Positions 1-9,402 of a DNA stretch of 64,000 nucleotides are shown piece by piece (within the stretch, counting starts at the first letter, position 1; every line of letters starts with the position of its first letter). This stretch comes from Cellulomonas phragmiteti. GTDB lineage: Bacteria; Actinomycetota; Actinomycetes; Actinomycetales; Cellulomonadaceae. The translations under genes and the position numbers were made by a program. The notes under the pieces are model-generated. The model made no database searches. It was not told the origin of the DNA and saw only the letters and a program-made list of their open reading frames with translations. Location: the NCBI RefSeq assembly GCF_016862775.1, contig NZ_BONP01000017.1, positions 1-64,000 on the forward strand, given 5' to 3'.

Positions 1-237
1 ACCAGACGACCGGCCGGCCGAGAACGGGCGCGTGGACGGGTCGTGGCGTCGGCCCAGCCAGGTGCTCAGTCGAGAGGGCAGCTGCGGAGGCGATGCGCCG
101 CCGCCCTGCGTGCGCCAAAGATCTCGCCCAGATGCGCTATGGCGTGTGATGCCAGGACGGTGTGACGCGGCCGGTCGGCGGGAGGCTCGCGACGTCCTTG
201 ACGCACTGGTGTCGGGGTGCCGGATGCTCCGCGCGGC

Positions 238-253
238 TGTTTCACGTGGAACC
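238..253 (+). promoter_or_regulatory. parS: parS site 1
   Basis: The sequence TGTTTCACGTGGAACC matches the near-universal bacterial parS consensus TGTTTCACGTGAAACA at 14 of 16 positions and keeps the CACGTG core. It is the outermost of five sites within 2.4 kb of parA and should be bound by the ParB encoded at 4126-5274. Confidence 0.88.
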
Positions 254-1248
254 GACACCCGTGGGTCGTGCGATCGGAGGCGAGAGACTCTGCCGCTGGG
301 GGAGTAGCCGCCGAGCAGGCAATGTCTGCGGCTGGCGACTTCCCCTCTGGTTCGGCGCAAGCCTGGTCGCGCGCAGGGGCGCGGGGCCGGACGTGAGCGG
401 GTCTGGCGGGCGCGGCGGGGACCTCTTACGCGGCCCAGTGTGAGGCCGCGCTTCGGATGGCGCACGACCTCCGACCGGTGCGCCTGAGCGAGGCGCGGTC
501 GGCGCGGGAATGCCGGGTGAGGCAGGAAGACGTGGGCCACGAGCCGCGCGGCGGCGACGGCGTCGCGTGGTGGGCGTGTCCACGTGGGGGGAACCCCGGG
601 CGGCCGATGCCCGGGGCTGGAGACGATGGGGTGGACGACCCGTGCGGCAGGGGCTCACGCGCGACAGACCGGCGACGGCGGGGGAACGACCGGCGCGTCG
701 TCCGACCATGCGCGACGGACGTGGCGTGGCGTGACGAACCGGGCTTTGGGGGAGCAGCCGACGCTGGGCCGACCGTCCCGCACGGTGGTCCGGGCATGGC
801 TGGTGCTGAGAGGCGCCGAGGTGGGGTGAGGACCGGTCGGTACGCGGGGAGGCTGGGGGCGACCGCGACCGTCGGAGAGTGACGTGTGCGGGCGTGAGTC
901 GTGCCGGACACTGCGCGGCGTACCCGACGTCGCGGTGCTACATGCGCGGCGAGCCGGCGGCGCGGCCACCGTGGCTCGCCGCGCCCATGGCGTGACCGGG
1001 TGCTGGGCCGCGCGGGACGATCGCCGTGCCATTCCCAGCAGCAGAGGCGTCTCGTGCGGGACCTCGGACGCGCTGTCGGGCTCGCTGGCTCATGGTCCGC
1101 GGTCCTCGTGACGGCCGGGCGGACAGCGACAGGTTGACCCGCGCACAGCTTGTCCACCGCGCGGAGTGGGGCACCGCCGCGGCGGCGCCGCGCGGGGTAC
1201 CGTATGCCCGCAACGACTGTGGAGCTCGGCGTCCGGGCCACCGGTGTT

Positions 1249-1264
1249 CGTTTCACGTGGAACA
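1249..1264 (+). promoter_or_regulatory. parS: parS site 2, touching the rsmG ribosome-binding site
   Basis: CGTTTCACGTGGAACA matches the parS consensus at 14 of 16 positions. Its last base abuts or shares the AGGAG ribosome-binding site of rsmG (1264-1268), so ParB loaded here would sit on the leader of the rsmG-parA-parB transcript. Confidence 0.88.
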
Positions 1265-1275
1265 GGAGCCATCGG

Positions 1276-1962
1276 GTGTCAGAAGAGCCGAGCGCCGACT
1301 CTGAGGTCGACGCGTCGGTCGACCCCTGGAACGGGGACGCGCGACTTCCCGCCTACTTCGGGGACGCGTGGCCGGCGATCGAGCGATTTCACGCCTTCCT
1401 CGTCGACCAGGGAGAGCTCCGAGGTCTCCTCGGTCCGCGTGAGCTGCCGCGGCTCTGGGAGAGGCATCTTCTGAACTCGGCTGCCGTCGTCCCGTTCATC
1501 CCGGACGAAGGAGTGGTCGTGGACGTCGGGTCGGGCGCCGGCCTGCCGGGCGTGGTCATCGCCGCCATGCGCCCGCGTGCGCAGGTGATTCTGGTCGAGC
1601 CCATGGAGCGCAGGGTCGCGTGGCTCCTCGACGTGATCGAGCGGACGGAGCTGGCGAACGTCGAGGTCAGGCGAGCACGTGCGCAGGAGCTCGACGGTGC
1701 CCTCGAGGCGGACGTCGTCACCGCTCGCGCTGTCGCGTCGCTCGACAAGCTCTTCCGGTGGTGCGCGCCTCTGGTGCGGGAGGGCGGAGCGCTGCTGGCG
1801 ATGAAGGGTGCGCGGGCTGCCGACGAGCTCGCAGCAGCAGGCAAGGTCATGCGCTCCGTCGGCCTCTCCGACGGGCGTGTGCACGAGGCGACCACGATCG
1901 CCGGGACCGAGCCCACGCGGGTCGTATCGGCTGTCCGAGGAAGAGGTACGCGTGTTCGGTAG
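1276..1962 (+). CDS. rsmG: 16S rRNA (guanine-527-N7)-methyltransferase RsmG
   Basis: This cytosolic enzyme methylates N7 of G527 in 16S rRNA using S-adenosylmethionine. The 228-residue product has the family's SAM-binding motif VVDVGSGAGLPGVVIA at about residues 76-91, an acidic strand ending ILVEPMERR, and the late motif TARAVASLDKL. A GTG start at 1276 is chosen because AGGAG lies 7 nt upstream; a longer reading from 1150 would add an unlikely arginine-rich leader. The length is normal for the family. It is the first gene of rsmG-parA-parB, the conserved origin-proximal order, and its end overlaps the parA start by 11 nt, which suggests translational coupling. Confidence 0.93.
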   Translation: MSEEPSADSEVDASVDPWNGDARLPAYFGDAWPAIERFHAFLVDQGELRGLLGPRELPRLWERHLLNSAAVVPFIPDEGVVVDVGSGAGLPGVVIAAMRPRAQVILVEPMERRVAWLLDVIERTELANVEVRRARAQELDGALEADVVTARAVASLDKLFRWCAPLVREGGALLAMKGARAADELAAAGKVMRSVGLSDGRVHEATTIAGTEPTRVVSAVRGRGTRVR

Positions 1963-4129
1963 GAAGAAGCGCCGCGAGGAGCGGGAAGCGGCCGAGCGGG
2001 CGGCGGCACAGCCCGCCGTCGAAGCCACGCCCGATCCGGTCCGCTCGTCGAGCACGACCCCGGAGATCCAGGCGCCGGAGGCGACGAGCACGTTCGCCGC
2101 GCCCCAGAGCGCGGCGCCTGCAGGCACCTCCACCAGGATCACCGACCCGGCACCTGCACGCTGGTCGGCCCAGGACCTGGGCAGCGCACAGGTGGGAAGC
2201 GGCGCGTCGCCGGACTCCGCCGGCGTGTGGCGACCGCCAGCCGGGGGAGCGGGCGACGAGAACTCGTTCAGGCCTGCCAGCGCATCCGATGGAGCGACGA
2301 CGACACCCGTGACGGCCCTGGGAGCGACGGGGACTGCCCGGGGTGCCGTGGCACCAGCCGCGCCGACCTCGGGAGGGGAAACGGTGACCGATCGTGCGCC
2401 AGCGCCGGGGCAGTTCCCGGCGTTCGCCCACGTTGAGGGCGCTGTTCCACGTGAAACGACTGACCCGGCGGGACTGGCTGGACGTGAGACGCCGGGCTCG
2501 GCAGCTCCCGTTCCACGTGAAACGTCTGCCCCGACGGGTCCCGTCACGCCTCAGCCCACGGGTGCCGTTGAGCCGTCCGATGCAGGGGCCAACTCGGCTG
2601 TTTCACGTGGAACCCCGGGGGAGCCTGCGACTGCGGAGGACGCCGAGCCGCGCGCTCGGCGCTCCGGCCGGCCGGCGCCGGTGTCCGTCGCCGACATGGG
2701 CGCGGCGTACCCGTGGCAGGCAAGCGCCTCGAGCGCAGACACGTCGAGCATCGCGGCGCAGTCGCCGACGGAGCCGCGTGTCGCCGAAGCGGCGTCCGAG
2801 AGGCTCGCGGCTACCGAGGCCGGGAGTCCTCAAGCGGGGAGTGCCCCCGCGGGAAGTGCCCACGCTGCGGGCGCCGGGACACCGACCGCCTCTCCCGCAG
2901 GCGCCGATGCCGCCGACGGCGTCGTAGTAGGCCCCGAAGCATCAGGCACCGACGCAGCAAGCTCCGACGCACCGACTGCCACGGCGACGCCGTTCGATGA
3001 GCGGATCGGCCGGGTCGATGGCGCAGTGACGAGGAGCGCGTCCGTGGGGACGCAGGACGACGAGCGAGGAACTGTGGAGGACTTGCCGGACCCGCAGAGC
3101 GGGACCGACGTGTCGTCGGCGCGTGGGGCGCACGGCGACCAGGACGAGGCCCGCCGCGCGGCGCTCGTGGACAGCCTTCCGCGGCCGTCGGCGGACACCC
3201 CGCTGCTGGCGGAGCTGCAGATCGACGCTCGTCGCCGCATCGAGCTGCGCGGGCGCAAGTTCCCGCGACCCGAGCGGACCCGCGTGATCACGGTGGCGAA
3301 CCAGAAGGGTGGCGTCGGCAAGACGACCACCACGGTCAACCTGGCCGCCGCTCTCGCGCAGGCCGGCCTGCAGGTCCTCGTGCTGGACAACGACCCGCAG
3401 GGCAACGCCTCCACCGCGCTGGGCGTGGATCACCGCGCGGGCACACCGTCCATCTACGAGGTGCTCGTCGACGGTTCGCCCATGCACGAGGCGGTCCAGG
3501 AGAGCCCGGACGTCCCCGGCCTGTGGTGCCTGCCGGCCACCATCGACCTCTCCGGGGCCGAGATCGAGCTCGTCTCGATGGTCGCGCGGGAGACGCGACT
3601 GCGAACGGCGCTGGACGCGTACCTCGACTGGCGTGACACCCAGGGCCTCGAGCGGATCGACTACGTGTTCGTCGACTGCCCGCCGAGCCTGGGCCTGCTG
3701 ACCGTCAACGCGTTCGTCGTGGCGCGCGAGGTCCTCATCCCCATCCAGTGCGAGTACTACGCGCTCGAGGGCCTCTCGCAGCTCCTGAAGACGATCGAGC
3801 TGATCCAGGCGCACCTCAACCCGGAGCTCGCAGTCTCGACGATCCTCCTCACCATGTACGACGCACGGACCAACCTCGCCCAGCAGGTGGCGCAGGAGGT
3901 CCGCACGCACTTCCCCGAGCGCACGCTGCGCACCACGGTCCCGCGTTCGGTCCGCATCTCGGAGGCGCCGAGCTACGGCCAGACGGTCATGACGTACGAC
4001 GGCGGGTCGTCGGGGGCGCTCGCGTACCTCGAGGCCGCCCGCGAGCTCGCCGAGCGCGCCGTCCCGGGCGCCACCACCCCCATCACCGCCGGCGCAACGG
4101 GCGGACCTGCACAGGAGGACCAGCAGTGA
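1952..4129 (+). CDS. parA: ParA chromosome-partitioning ATPase with a ~440-residue disordered N-terminal extension
   Basis: ParA is the ATPase that, with ParB and parS, segregates newly copied origins. The C-terminal ~280 residues are a complete ParA: deviant Walker A at residues 450-459 ([10 protein letters not shown], signature lysine 452, P-loop lysine 457), then [12 protein letters not shown] and the DCPPSLG strand. The chosen GTG start at 1952 has AGAGG 5 nt upstream and begins [19 protein letters not shown], a charged helix. After it come about 420 residues rich in Ala, Pro, Ser, Thr and Gly with no recognisable fold. Ordinary chromosomal ParA proteins are about 260-320 residues. Three parS sites lie inside this extension in frame, encoding AVPRET, PVPRET and AVSRGT. 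A shorter protein starting near 3170 cannot be excluded, but the frame is open throughout and overlaps rsmG in the usual coupled way. Confidence 0.9.
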   Translation: MFGRKKRREEREAAERAAAQPAVEATPDPVRSSSTTPEIQAPEATSTFAAPQSAAPAGTSTRITDPAPARWSAQDLGSAQVGSGASPDSAGVWRPPAGGAGDENSFRPASASDGATTTPVTALGATGTARGAVAPAAPTSGGETVTDRAPAPGQFPAFAHVEGAVPRETTDPAGLAGRETPGSAAPVPRETSAPTGPVTPQPTGAVEPSDAGANSAVSRGTPGEPATAEDAEPRARRSGRPAPVSVADMGAAYPWQASASSADTSSIAAQSPTEPRVAEAASERLAATEAGSPQAGSAPAGSAHAAGAGTPTASPAGADAADGVVVGPEASGTDAASSDAPTATATPFDERIGRVDGAVTRSASVGTQDDERGTVEDLPDPQSGTDVSSARGAHGDQDEARRAALVDSLPRPSADTPLLAELQIDARRRIELRGRKFPRPERTRVITVANQKGGVGKTTTTVNLAAALAQAGLQVLVLDNDPQGNASTALGVDHRAGTPSIYEVLVDGSPMHEAVQESPDVPGLWCLPATIDLSGAEIELVSMVARETRLRTALDAYLDWRDTQGLERIDYVFVDCPPSLGLLTVNAFVVAREVLIPIQCEYYALEGLSQLLKTIELIQAHLNPELAVSTILLTMYDARTNLAQQVAQEVRTHFPERTLRTTVPRSVRISEAPSYGQTVMTYDGGSSGALAYLEAARELAERAVPGATTPITAGATGGPAQEDQQ
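2443..2458 (+). promoter_or_regulatory. parS: parS site 3, inside the parA coding sequence
   Basis: TGTTCCACGTGAAACG differs from the TGTTTCACGTGAAACA consensus at two positions. In the parA frame it encodes part of the AVPRET peptide within the low-complexity N-terminal extension. Confidence 0.88.
2509..2524 (+). promoter_or_regulatory. parS: parS site 4, inside the parA coding sequence
   Basis: CGTTCCACGTGAAACG keeps the CACGTGAAAC half and core. It lies 66 bp after site 3 (22 codons) and encodes the PVPRET peptide of ParA. Confidence 0.86.
2599..2614 (+). promoter_or_regulatory. parS: parS site 5, inside the parA coding sequence
   Basis: TGTTTCACGTGGAACC is identical over 16 bases to site 1. 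It lies 90 bp after site 4 (30 codons) and encodes AVSRGT in ParA. The 66- and 90-bp spacings keep all three coding sites in the same reading frame. Confidence 0.88.
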
Positions 4130-5274
4130 GCGAGAAGCGTCGCGGTCTCGGCCGTGGTCTGGGAGCACTCATCCCGACCGGCCTCGACACCCCCCGCAGC
4201 ACCGGAGACCGTCCCGTGGACGTCTTCTTCCCCGACGCCGTGAAGGCCGCGGCCGTCGAGGCCGCCGCTGTCGAGGCGGCTGCCGTCGAGGCTGCGGCGA
4301 CCGGCGGGTCGTCGACGGCCGCACCGGCCGGACCGCCGGCCGGAGCCTCGGCGGACACCACCACCGCGCAGGCGGGGGAGGGCGCGGACGAGGTCGCGTC
4401 AGCCGCAGCGGAGCCGCGGTCGGCTCCCGTTCCCGACGCCGACGGCCTCCTGCCCGTGCCGGGCGCGCGGTTCGCGGAGCTGCCCGTGGGGGCGATCCGT
4501 CCCAACCCGCGGCAGCCGCGGACCGTCTTCGACGAGGACGCGCTCAGCGAGCTGGTCGGCTCGATCACCGAGGTCGGGGTGCTCCAGCCGGTCGTCGTGC
4601 GAGCGGTCGACGACGGCTACGAGCTCATCATGGGGGAGCGGCGGTGGCGGGCCACCCAGGAGGCCGGCCTCGAGACCATCCCCGCGATCATCCGTGAGAC
4701 CGAGGACTCCGACCTGCTGCGCGACGCGCTGCTGGAGAACCTGCACCGCTCGCAGCTGAATCCCCTCGAGGAGGCCGCCGCCTACCAGCAGCTCCTCGAC
4801 GACTTCGGGTGCACCCACGAGCAGCTCGCGACCCGCATCCACCGCTCCCGTCCGCAGATCTCCAACACGCTGCGCCTGCTGCGGCTGCCGCCCCTCGTCC
4901 AGCGCCGCGTCGCGGCCGGCGTGCTCTCCGCCGGTCACGCCCGCGCGCTCCTCGGCCTGGGTGACGGGGCCGCGATCGAGCGGCTCGCACAGCGGATCGT
5001 GTCGGAGGGCCTGTCGGTCCGCGCCGTGGAGGAGATCGTCTCGCTCGGCGGCGACGAGGCGGCGCCCACGCGTCGGCAGCGCCCGCGGGCGGGCATCCGC
5101 AACGAGGCGCTCGACGAGCTGGCGGCCCGCCTGTCCGACAGGTTCGAGACCCGCGTGAAGGTCGACCTGGGCAAGAGCCGCGGCAAGCTGACGGTCGAGT
5201 TCGCGTCGGTGCAGGACCTCAACCGGATCCTCGGCGCCCTGGCTCCCGAGGACCCGGGCGTCCTCAAGGGCTGA
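4126..5274 (+). CDS. parB: ParB centromere-binding CTPase
   Basis: ParB binds parS, spreads as a CTP-dependent clamp and forms the partition complex. The 382-residue product starts with the basic [17 protein letters not shown] signature, which in this family contacts ParA. It then has an alanine/valine/glutamate-rich linker containing three AAAVE units (about residues 41-58), the CTP-binding GERRWR motif at residues 170-175, a central helix-turn-helix ([20 protein letters not shown]), and a C-terminal dimer domain ending near GALAPEDPG. The GTG start overlaps the parA stop by 4 nt (GTGA), so translation is probably coupled. Length is typical for actinobacteria. Confidence 0.95.
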   Translation: MSEKRRGLGRGLGALIPTGLDTPRSTGDRPVDVFFPDAVKAAAVEAAAVEAAAVEAAATGGSSTAAPAGPPAGASADTTTAQAGEGADEVASAAAEPRSAPVPDADGLLPVPGARFAELPVGAIRPNPRQPRTVFDEDALSELVGSITEVGVLQPVVVRAVDDGYELIMGERRWRATQEAGLETIPAIIRETEDSDLLRDALLENLHRSQLNPLEEAAAYQQLLDDFGCTHEQLATRIHRSRPQISNTLRLLRLPPLVQRRVAAGVLSAGHARALLGLGDGAAIERLAQRIVSEGLSVRAVEEIVSLGGDEAAPTRRQRPRAGIRNEALDELAARLSDRFETRVKVDLGKSRGKLTVEFASVQDLNRILGALAPEDPGVLKG

Positions 5275-5432
5275 ACGGCGACCCGTTGCACGGCAGCAAC
5301 CGCCACATAATGGGGTCATGAGCCTGACTCAATGATTCGTCAGGAGCCCCTCAGCGCGCTGAGGACGACGTCCCCGGCAGCCCGGCCCGCTCCCGAGACG
5401 GCTCTCGAACCCGCTCCGGGAGACTTCGCAAA

Positions 5433-5453
5433 GTATGCGACACCGGCGCATAC
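5433..5453. terminator. Hairpin between convergent parB and ddl
   Basis: GTATGCG and CGCATAC form a 7-bp stem with a 7-nt loop in the 225-nt gap between the ends of parB (rightward) and the D-Ala-D-Ala ligase gene (leftward). The position suits a bidirectional terminator. There is no T-tract, so this is a modest call. Confidence 0.4.
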
Positions 5454-5499
5454 CGGGCTCCCGGCTCCTGCGGCACGCGCAGGACGGCCGGCCGACCGG

Positions 5500-6483
5500 T
5501 CAGGCTCCGGATGCTGCCGCGTCGACCAGGGCGCGGTACACCGCACCCAGGTCGTGGCCCGCGGCCTCGACCGCCTGCGGCAGGAGCGACGTCTCCGTCA
5601 TGCCGGGAGCCACGTTGACCTCGAGGAACCACGGCACACCGTCGTCGTCCACGACGAGGTCCGTCCGCGAGAGGTGGCGCAGGCCGAGCGTGGTGTGGAC
5701 GGCGATCGCCAGCTCGGCCACCGCGGCCTGCGCGGTGGCGTCGAGCCGGGCCGGGACGAAGTACTCGGTCCGCCCCGGGTTGTAGCGGGCGTCGTAGTCG
5801 TACGGACCGTCGGTGACGATCTCGACGGCGGGCAGCGCCACGGGCCCCGTCCCGGTGTCGAGCACGCTGACGGCGACCTCGGTGCCGACCACCGCGCGCT
5901 CGACGAGCGCGGTGCCGCAGTAGGAGAAGCACTCGACCATCGCACCCGCCAGCTCGTCGCGCGACGCCACCAGCGTCACCCCGAGCGCGGAGCCGCCGCG
6001 CGACGGCTTGACCACGAGGGGCAGGCCGAGGTGCTCGACGACGAGGTCGAGCACGGGCCGTGCCCCGAGCTCCCGGAACAGGGCCTGGGGGAGGGCCATG
6101 TGCTCGGGCGTCGCCACACCCGCGCGTGCCATCACGGTCTTGGCGACGGGCTTGCTCCACGCGAGCCGGCTTGCGCGCGGCCCGGACCCGAGCAGGTGCA
6201 GCCCGAGCATGCGGACCACGTCCCGCACGGACCCGTCCTCACCCGTCGCGCCGTGCAGCAACGGCCACACCACGTCCGGGCGCAGCTGACGCAGCGCGGG
6301 GACGAGGTCCGCGTCGACGTCGTGCACGGTCACCTCCGCACCTGTGCCGCGCAGCGCCTCGGCGACGCGACGGCCCGAGCGCAGCGAGACGTCGCGCTCG
6401 TGCGACAGGCCGCCGGCGAGGACGGCGACGGTCGGAGCGCGGCCACCCGGACCTGCGCCGGGCACGACGAGCGGGGCAGCCAT
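5500..6483 (-). CDS. D-alanine--D-alanine ligase family protein
   Basis: The likely role is ATP-dependent joining of two D-alanines for peptidoglycan precursors in the cytosol. The 327-residue protein is an ATP-grasp enzyme. It starts with the Ddl signature AVLAGGLSHERDVSLRSG (about residues 19-36), has the LHGATGEDGSVRD segment, and ends with EVNVAPGMTETSLLPQA, which carries the metal-binding Glu/Asn and the substrate loop. Length is close to DdlB (about 306). The ATG overlaps the stop of the aminotransferase gene by 1 nt, so both are translated from one leftward message. A second ddl elsewhere in the genome is possible, so I leave the A/B symbol open. Confidence 0.85.
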   Translation of the reverse strand: MAAPLVVPGAGPGGRAPTVAVLAGGLSHERDVSLRSGRRVAEALRGTGAEVTVHDVDADLVPALRQLRPDVVWPLLHGATGEDGSVRDVVRMLGLHLLGSGPRASRLAWSKPVAKTVMARAGVATPEHMALPQALFRELGARPVLDLVVEHLGLPLVVKPSRGGSALGVTLVASRDELAGAMVECFSYCGTALVERAVVGTEVAVSVLDTGTGPVALPAVEIVTDGPYDYDARYNPGRTEYFVPARLDATAQAAVAELAIAVHTTLGLRHLSRTDLVVDDDGVPWFLEVNVAPGMTETSLLPQAVEAAGHDLGAVYRALVDAAASGA

Positions 6484-7826
6484 CAGGCGACGTCAGGGCC
6501 GGGGGCCTGCACCGCGGGCGACCCACCGCCGCCGGTGGCGCCGAAGAGCTCGACGAGCTCACGCTCGGCCGTCACGACGCCGGCGAGCCGACGGACGCCC
6601 TCCCGGATGCGGTCCGGCGTGGGGTAGCAGAACGACAGCCGCATGTGGTCCGCCCCCCGCCCGTCGAAGTAGAAGGCCGTGCCCGGGACGTAGGCGACGA
6701 GCGCCGTCACGGCGCGCGGCAGCATCTCCCGGGCGTCGAGACCCTCGGGCAGCCGGACCCAGGTGTAGAAGCCGCCCTCCGGCACCGTCCACGTCGCCGA
6801 CGGCAGGTGGTCGGCCAGGGCGCCGACCATCGCGTCGCGACGTTCGCGGTACATCTCGCGGTAGTCCTTGACCTGCGACCGCCAGTCGTACGTCGCGAGG
6901 TAGCAGGAGACGGTGAGCTGCGAGGCGTTGGACGGGGAGAGGATCGCGGACTCGCTGGCCAGGACGAGCTTCTCGCGGATCGCGTGCGGTGCCACGACCC
7001 AGCCGACGCGGTAGCCGGGAGCGAAGGTCTTGGAGAACGACCCGAGGTACAGCACGCCCTCGTCGTCCATCGACCGCAGGGCGGCGCGCGGCTCGCCCTC
7101 GAACCCGAGCAGCCCGTACGGGTCGTCCTCGACCACGAGCACCCCGTGGCGGCGGGCGATCTCGAGGACCTGCGGCCGGCGCGAGGACGCGAGCGACACC
7201 CCGGCGGGGTTGTGGAAGTTGGGGACGGTGTACAGCAGCTTCACGCGCCGGCCCGCAGCCGCGAGCTCCGTCAGGGTCTCGTCCAGCGCGGCCGGGACCA
7301 GGCCGTCCGCGTCGATCGGGACGTGGACGACATCGGCCTGGTACGCGCGGAACACGCCCAGGGCGCCGACGTACGACGGCGCCTCCGCGACGACGACGTC
7401 ACCGGGGTCGACGAACACGCGGGTCACCAGGTCGAGCGCCTGCTGCGAGCCGGTCGTCACGACCACGTCGTCGGGGTGCGCCTCGATGCCCTGCAGCCGC
7501 ATCACCTCGAGGATCTGCTCCCGGAGGGTCTCGTCGCCCTGACCGGACCCGTACTGCAGCGCGACCAGCCCGCGCTCGGCGACCACGCGCCCCGCGATGT
7601 CCGCGAGCTGGTCCATCGGCAGCCGCGCCAGGTACGGCATGCCGCCGGCCAGCGAGACCACCTCGGGTCGGTTGGCGACGGCGAACAGCGCGCGGATCTC
7701 GGAGGCGCGCATGCCGCCCGTCCGGGCGGCGTACGACGCGAGCCACGGGTCGAGACGGGTGCCGGCGGCGGCCGCGGACGTGGGGGTGCCCGACGTCGTG
7801 CGGTCGGGCGCGGGCGGTGTGGTCAT
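6483..7826 (-). CDS. PLP-dependent aminotransferase, fold type I (2-aminoadipate/LysN-like)
   Basis: This is a class I/II pyridoxal-phosphate aminotransferase of 447 residues. Visible residues include the substrate-loop QYGSGQGDETLRE (91-103), NFHNPAG with the PLP-contacting Asn206, EDDPYG with Asp235 pairing to the pyridine nitrogen, and the Schiff-base lysine K266 in GSFSKTFAPGYRVGW. A C-terminal MRLSFCYP supplies the carboxylate-binding Arg. It resembles the catalytic half of MocR-type proteins but lacks their winged-helix regulator domain. The amino donor cannot be read from sequence. It is directly upstream of the D-Ala-D-Ala ligase gene with a 1-nt overlap, so a role in amino acid supply for the cell wall is possible but unproven. 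Confidence 0.85.
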   Translation of the reverse strand: MTTPPAPDRTTSGTPTSAAAAGTRLDPWLASYAARTGGMRASEIRALFAVANRPEVVSLAGGMPYLARLPMDQLADIAGRVVAERGLVALQYGSGQGDETLREQILEVMRLQGIEAHPDDVVVTTGSQQALDLVTRVFVDPGDVVVAEAPSYVGALGVFRAYQADVVHVPIDADGLVPAALDETLTELAAAGRRVKLLYTVPNFHNPAGVSLASSRRPQVLEIARRHGVLVVEDDPYGLLGFEGEPRAALRSMDDEGVLYLGSFSKTFAPGYRVGWVVAPHAIREKLVLASESAILSPSNASQLTVSCYLATYDWRSQVKDYREMYRERRDAMVGALADHLPSATWTVPEGGFYTWVRLPEGLDAREMLPRAVTALVAYVPGTAFYFDGRGADHMRLSFCYPTPDRIREGVRRLAGVVTAERELVELFGATGGGGSPAVQAPGPDVA

Positions 7827-7902
7827 CCGCCGAGTCTGGCACGGACCGGGCGGTGCCCGGCCACGGCATTCCGACGCGCCCGCACACCCGCCGCCGGCGC
7901 GG

Positions 7903-8235
7903 TCACCCCTGGGCGGCGAGCAGCTCCTCGACGGCTTCCTTGAGGACGACCTTGGGGCGCGCGCCCACGAGGCTGTTCTCCATCTCGCCGCCGGTGAAGA
8001 AGGCGATGAACGGGATGGACTGCACCTTGAAGTCCTCGCTGAGGCCCGGGTTCTCGTCCGCGTTGACCTTGACGACCTTCACCCGGCCCGCGTACTCCTC
8101 GGACAGCTCCTCGAGCACGGGGCTGACCAGCCGGCAGGGCCCGCACCACGGCGCCCAGAAGTCCACGACGACGGGCACGTCGCTGCGCAGCACCTCCGCC
8201 TCGAAGGTCAGGTCGGTGACGTCGACCGTGCTCAT
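7903..8235 (-). CDS. trxA: Thioredoxin
   Basis: A 110-residue cytosolic thioredoxin that reduces protein disulfides. The redox motif WCGPC is at residues 30-34, preceded by VVVDFWAP, with the cis-proline P75 in QSIPF. The ATG has a strong GAGGAGGAG-type ribosome-binding site, and its first bases overlap the trxB stop by 4 nt (ATGA). TrxB is therefore translated first and keeps TrxA reduced with NADPH. This trxB-trxA order next to murJ and parAB is conserved in actinobacteria. Confidence 0.96.
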   Translation of the reverse strand: MSTVDVTDLTFEAEVLRSDVPVVVDFWAPWCGPCRLVSPVLEELSEEYAGRVKVVKVNADENPGLSEDFKVQSIPFIAFFTGGEMENSLVGARPKVVLKEAVEELLAAQG

Positions 8236-9257
8236 CGCTCCTCCTCCGTGCGCTCGTCGACCACGAGCGCCGACCCGGGCGAGACCGGGTCGACGACGTC
8301 CGTGACGCCTGCCAGGTAGTGCTGGGCGTCGAGCGCCGCGGAGCAGCCCGAGCCGGCGGCGGTGATCGCCTGCCGGTAGGTGTGGTCCACGACGTCGCCG
8401 CACGCGAAGACGCCGGTGAGGTTGGTGCGCGTGGAACGCCCCTGGACCTGCACGTAGCCGTTCTCGTCGAGGTCCACCTGGCCGATGAGCAGGTCCGTGC
8501 GCGGGACGTGCCCGATCGCGACGAACAGCCCACCGGCGGAGACCTCGCGGGTCTCGCCGGTCACCGTGTCCTGCAGCGTCACGCCCGTGACCTTCTCCTC
8601 GCCGTGGATCGCCACGACCTGGGAGTTCCACGCGAAGGAGATCTTGGGGTCCGCCGCGGCGCGGTCGGCCATGATCTTCGAGGCCCGCAGCTGGTCGCGG
8701 CGGTGCACCATCGTCACCGTCCTGCCGAAGCGGGACAGGAACGTGGCCTCCTCGACCGCGGAGTCCCCGCCGCCGACGACGAGGATGTCCTGGTCGCGGA
8801 AGAAGAAGCCGTCGCAGGTCGCGCACCACGAGACGCCGCGCCCGGACAGGCGCTTCTCGTCCGGCAGGCCGAGCTCCCGGTACGCGGAGCCGGTCGCGAG
8901 GATCACGGCGCGGGCGCGGAAGACCTCGCCGTTGCCGGTGGTGACGACCTTGACGTCGCCCGTCAGGTCGAGCGACGTCGCGTCGTCCCACAGGACCTGC
9001 GCACCGAACTTCTCGGCCTGCTTCTGCATGGAGTCCATGAGCTCGGGGCCCTGGATGCCGTCGGGGAAGCCGGGGAAGTTCTCGACCTCGGTCGTGTTCA
9101 TCAGCGCACCGCCGGCCGTCACCGAGCCGGCGACGACGACGGGTGCCAGGCCGGCGCGCGCGGCGTAGATCGCGGCGGTGTACCCAGCCGGGCCGGACCC
9201 GACGACGACGAGGTCACGCACGTCGGTGGAGGTGGTCTGCACGTCGGGTTCGGTCAC
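8232..9257 (-). CDS. trxB: Thioredoxin-disulfide reductase
   Basis: This FAD/NADPH enzyme reduces thioredoxin. The product (341 residues from the chosen start) has the FAD-binding [19 protein letters not shown] near its N-terminus, the redox pair in [11 protein letters not shown], the NADPH-binding [18 protein letters not shown], and the late [17 protein letters not shown] motif. I choose GTG at 9257 because it gives the family's usual length with GAGG about 9 nt upstream. A TTG at 9338 in the same frame would add 27 residues of low-complexity leader. The stop overlaps trxA. Confidence 0.94.
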   Translation of the reverse strand: MTEPDVQTTSTDVRDLVVVGSGPAGYTAAIYAARAGLAPVVVAGSVTAGGALMNTTEVENFPGFPDGIQGPELMDSMQKQAEKFGAQVLWDDATSLDLTGDVKVVTTGNGEVFRARAVILATGSAYRELGLPDEKRLSGRGVSWCATCDGFFFRDQDILVVGGGDSAVEEATFLSRFGRTVTMVHRRDQLRASKIMADRAAADPKISFAWNSQVVAIHGEEKVTGVTLQDTVTGETREVSAGGLFVAIGHVPRTDLLIGQVDLDENGYVQVQGRSTRTNLTGVFACGDVVDHTYRQAITAAGSGCSAALDAQHYLAGVTDVVDPVSPGSALVVDERTEEER

Positions 9258-9402
9258 AGGGTGCCTCGCTGGGTCGGTCGACGTCGTCGTGGTCGCGGCG
9301 ACGGGGCCGCCGTGCGGCCCGGGATCTGGCTCGTCCAACCGATGGTAGGACGCTTCTGTTCCCCACCGCGGGCGCCGTCCACCGGCGGTGGCGGCCGCCC
9401 GC

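Larger units (their letters stand above)
1..1275. other. Long non-coding stretch upstream of rsmG
   Basis: I see no convincing gene in this 1.27-kb stretch. All open frames are arginine-, alanine- or proline-rich readings that overlap each other on both strands, none has a clear ribosome-binding site, and none resembles the Jag, YidC or RnpA genes expected upstream of rsmG in actinobacteria. It contains two parS sites (238 and 1249) and one 8-of-9 match to a DnaA box (ttgtccacc at 1150-1158). It may be a structural part of the origin-proximal centromere region. Confidence 0.55.

Noticed and set aside
426..1256. Long leftward open frame of 276 codons upstream of rsmG
   Set aside because: It is dominated by Arg, Pro and Ala, has no ribosome-binding site or family resemblance, and overlaps similar frames on the other strand, as expected by chance at this GC content.
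4240..4300. Repeated gaggccgccgct units in parB as a mobile repeat
   Set aside because: They are an in-frame low-complexity linker (AAAVE units), common in ParB proteins.
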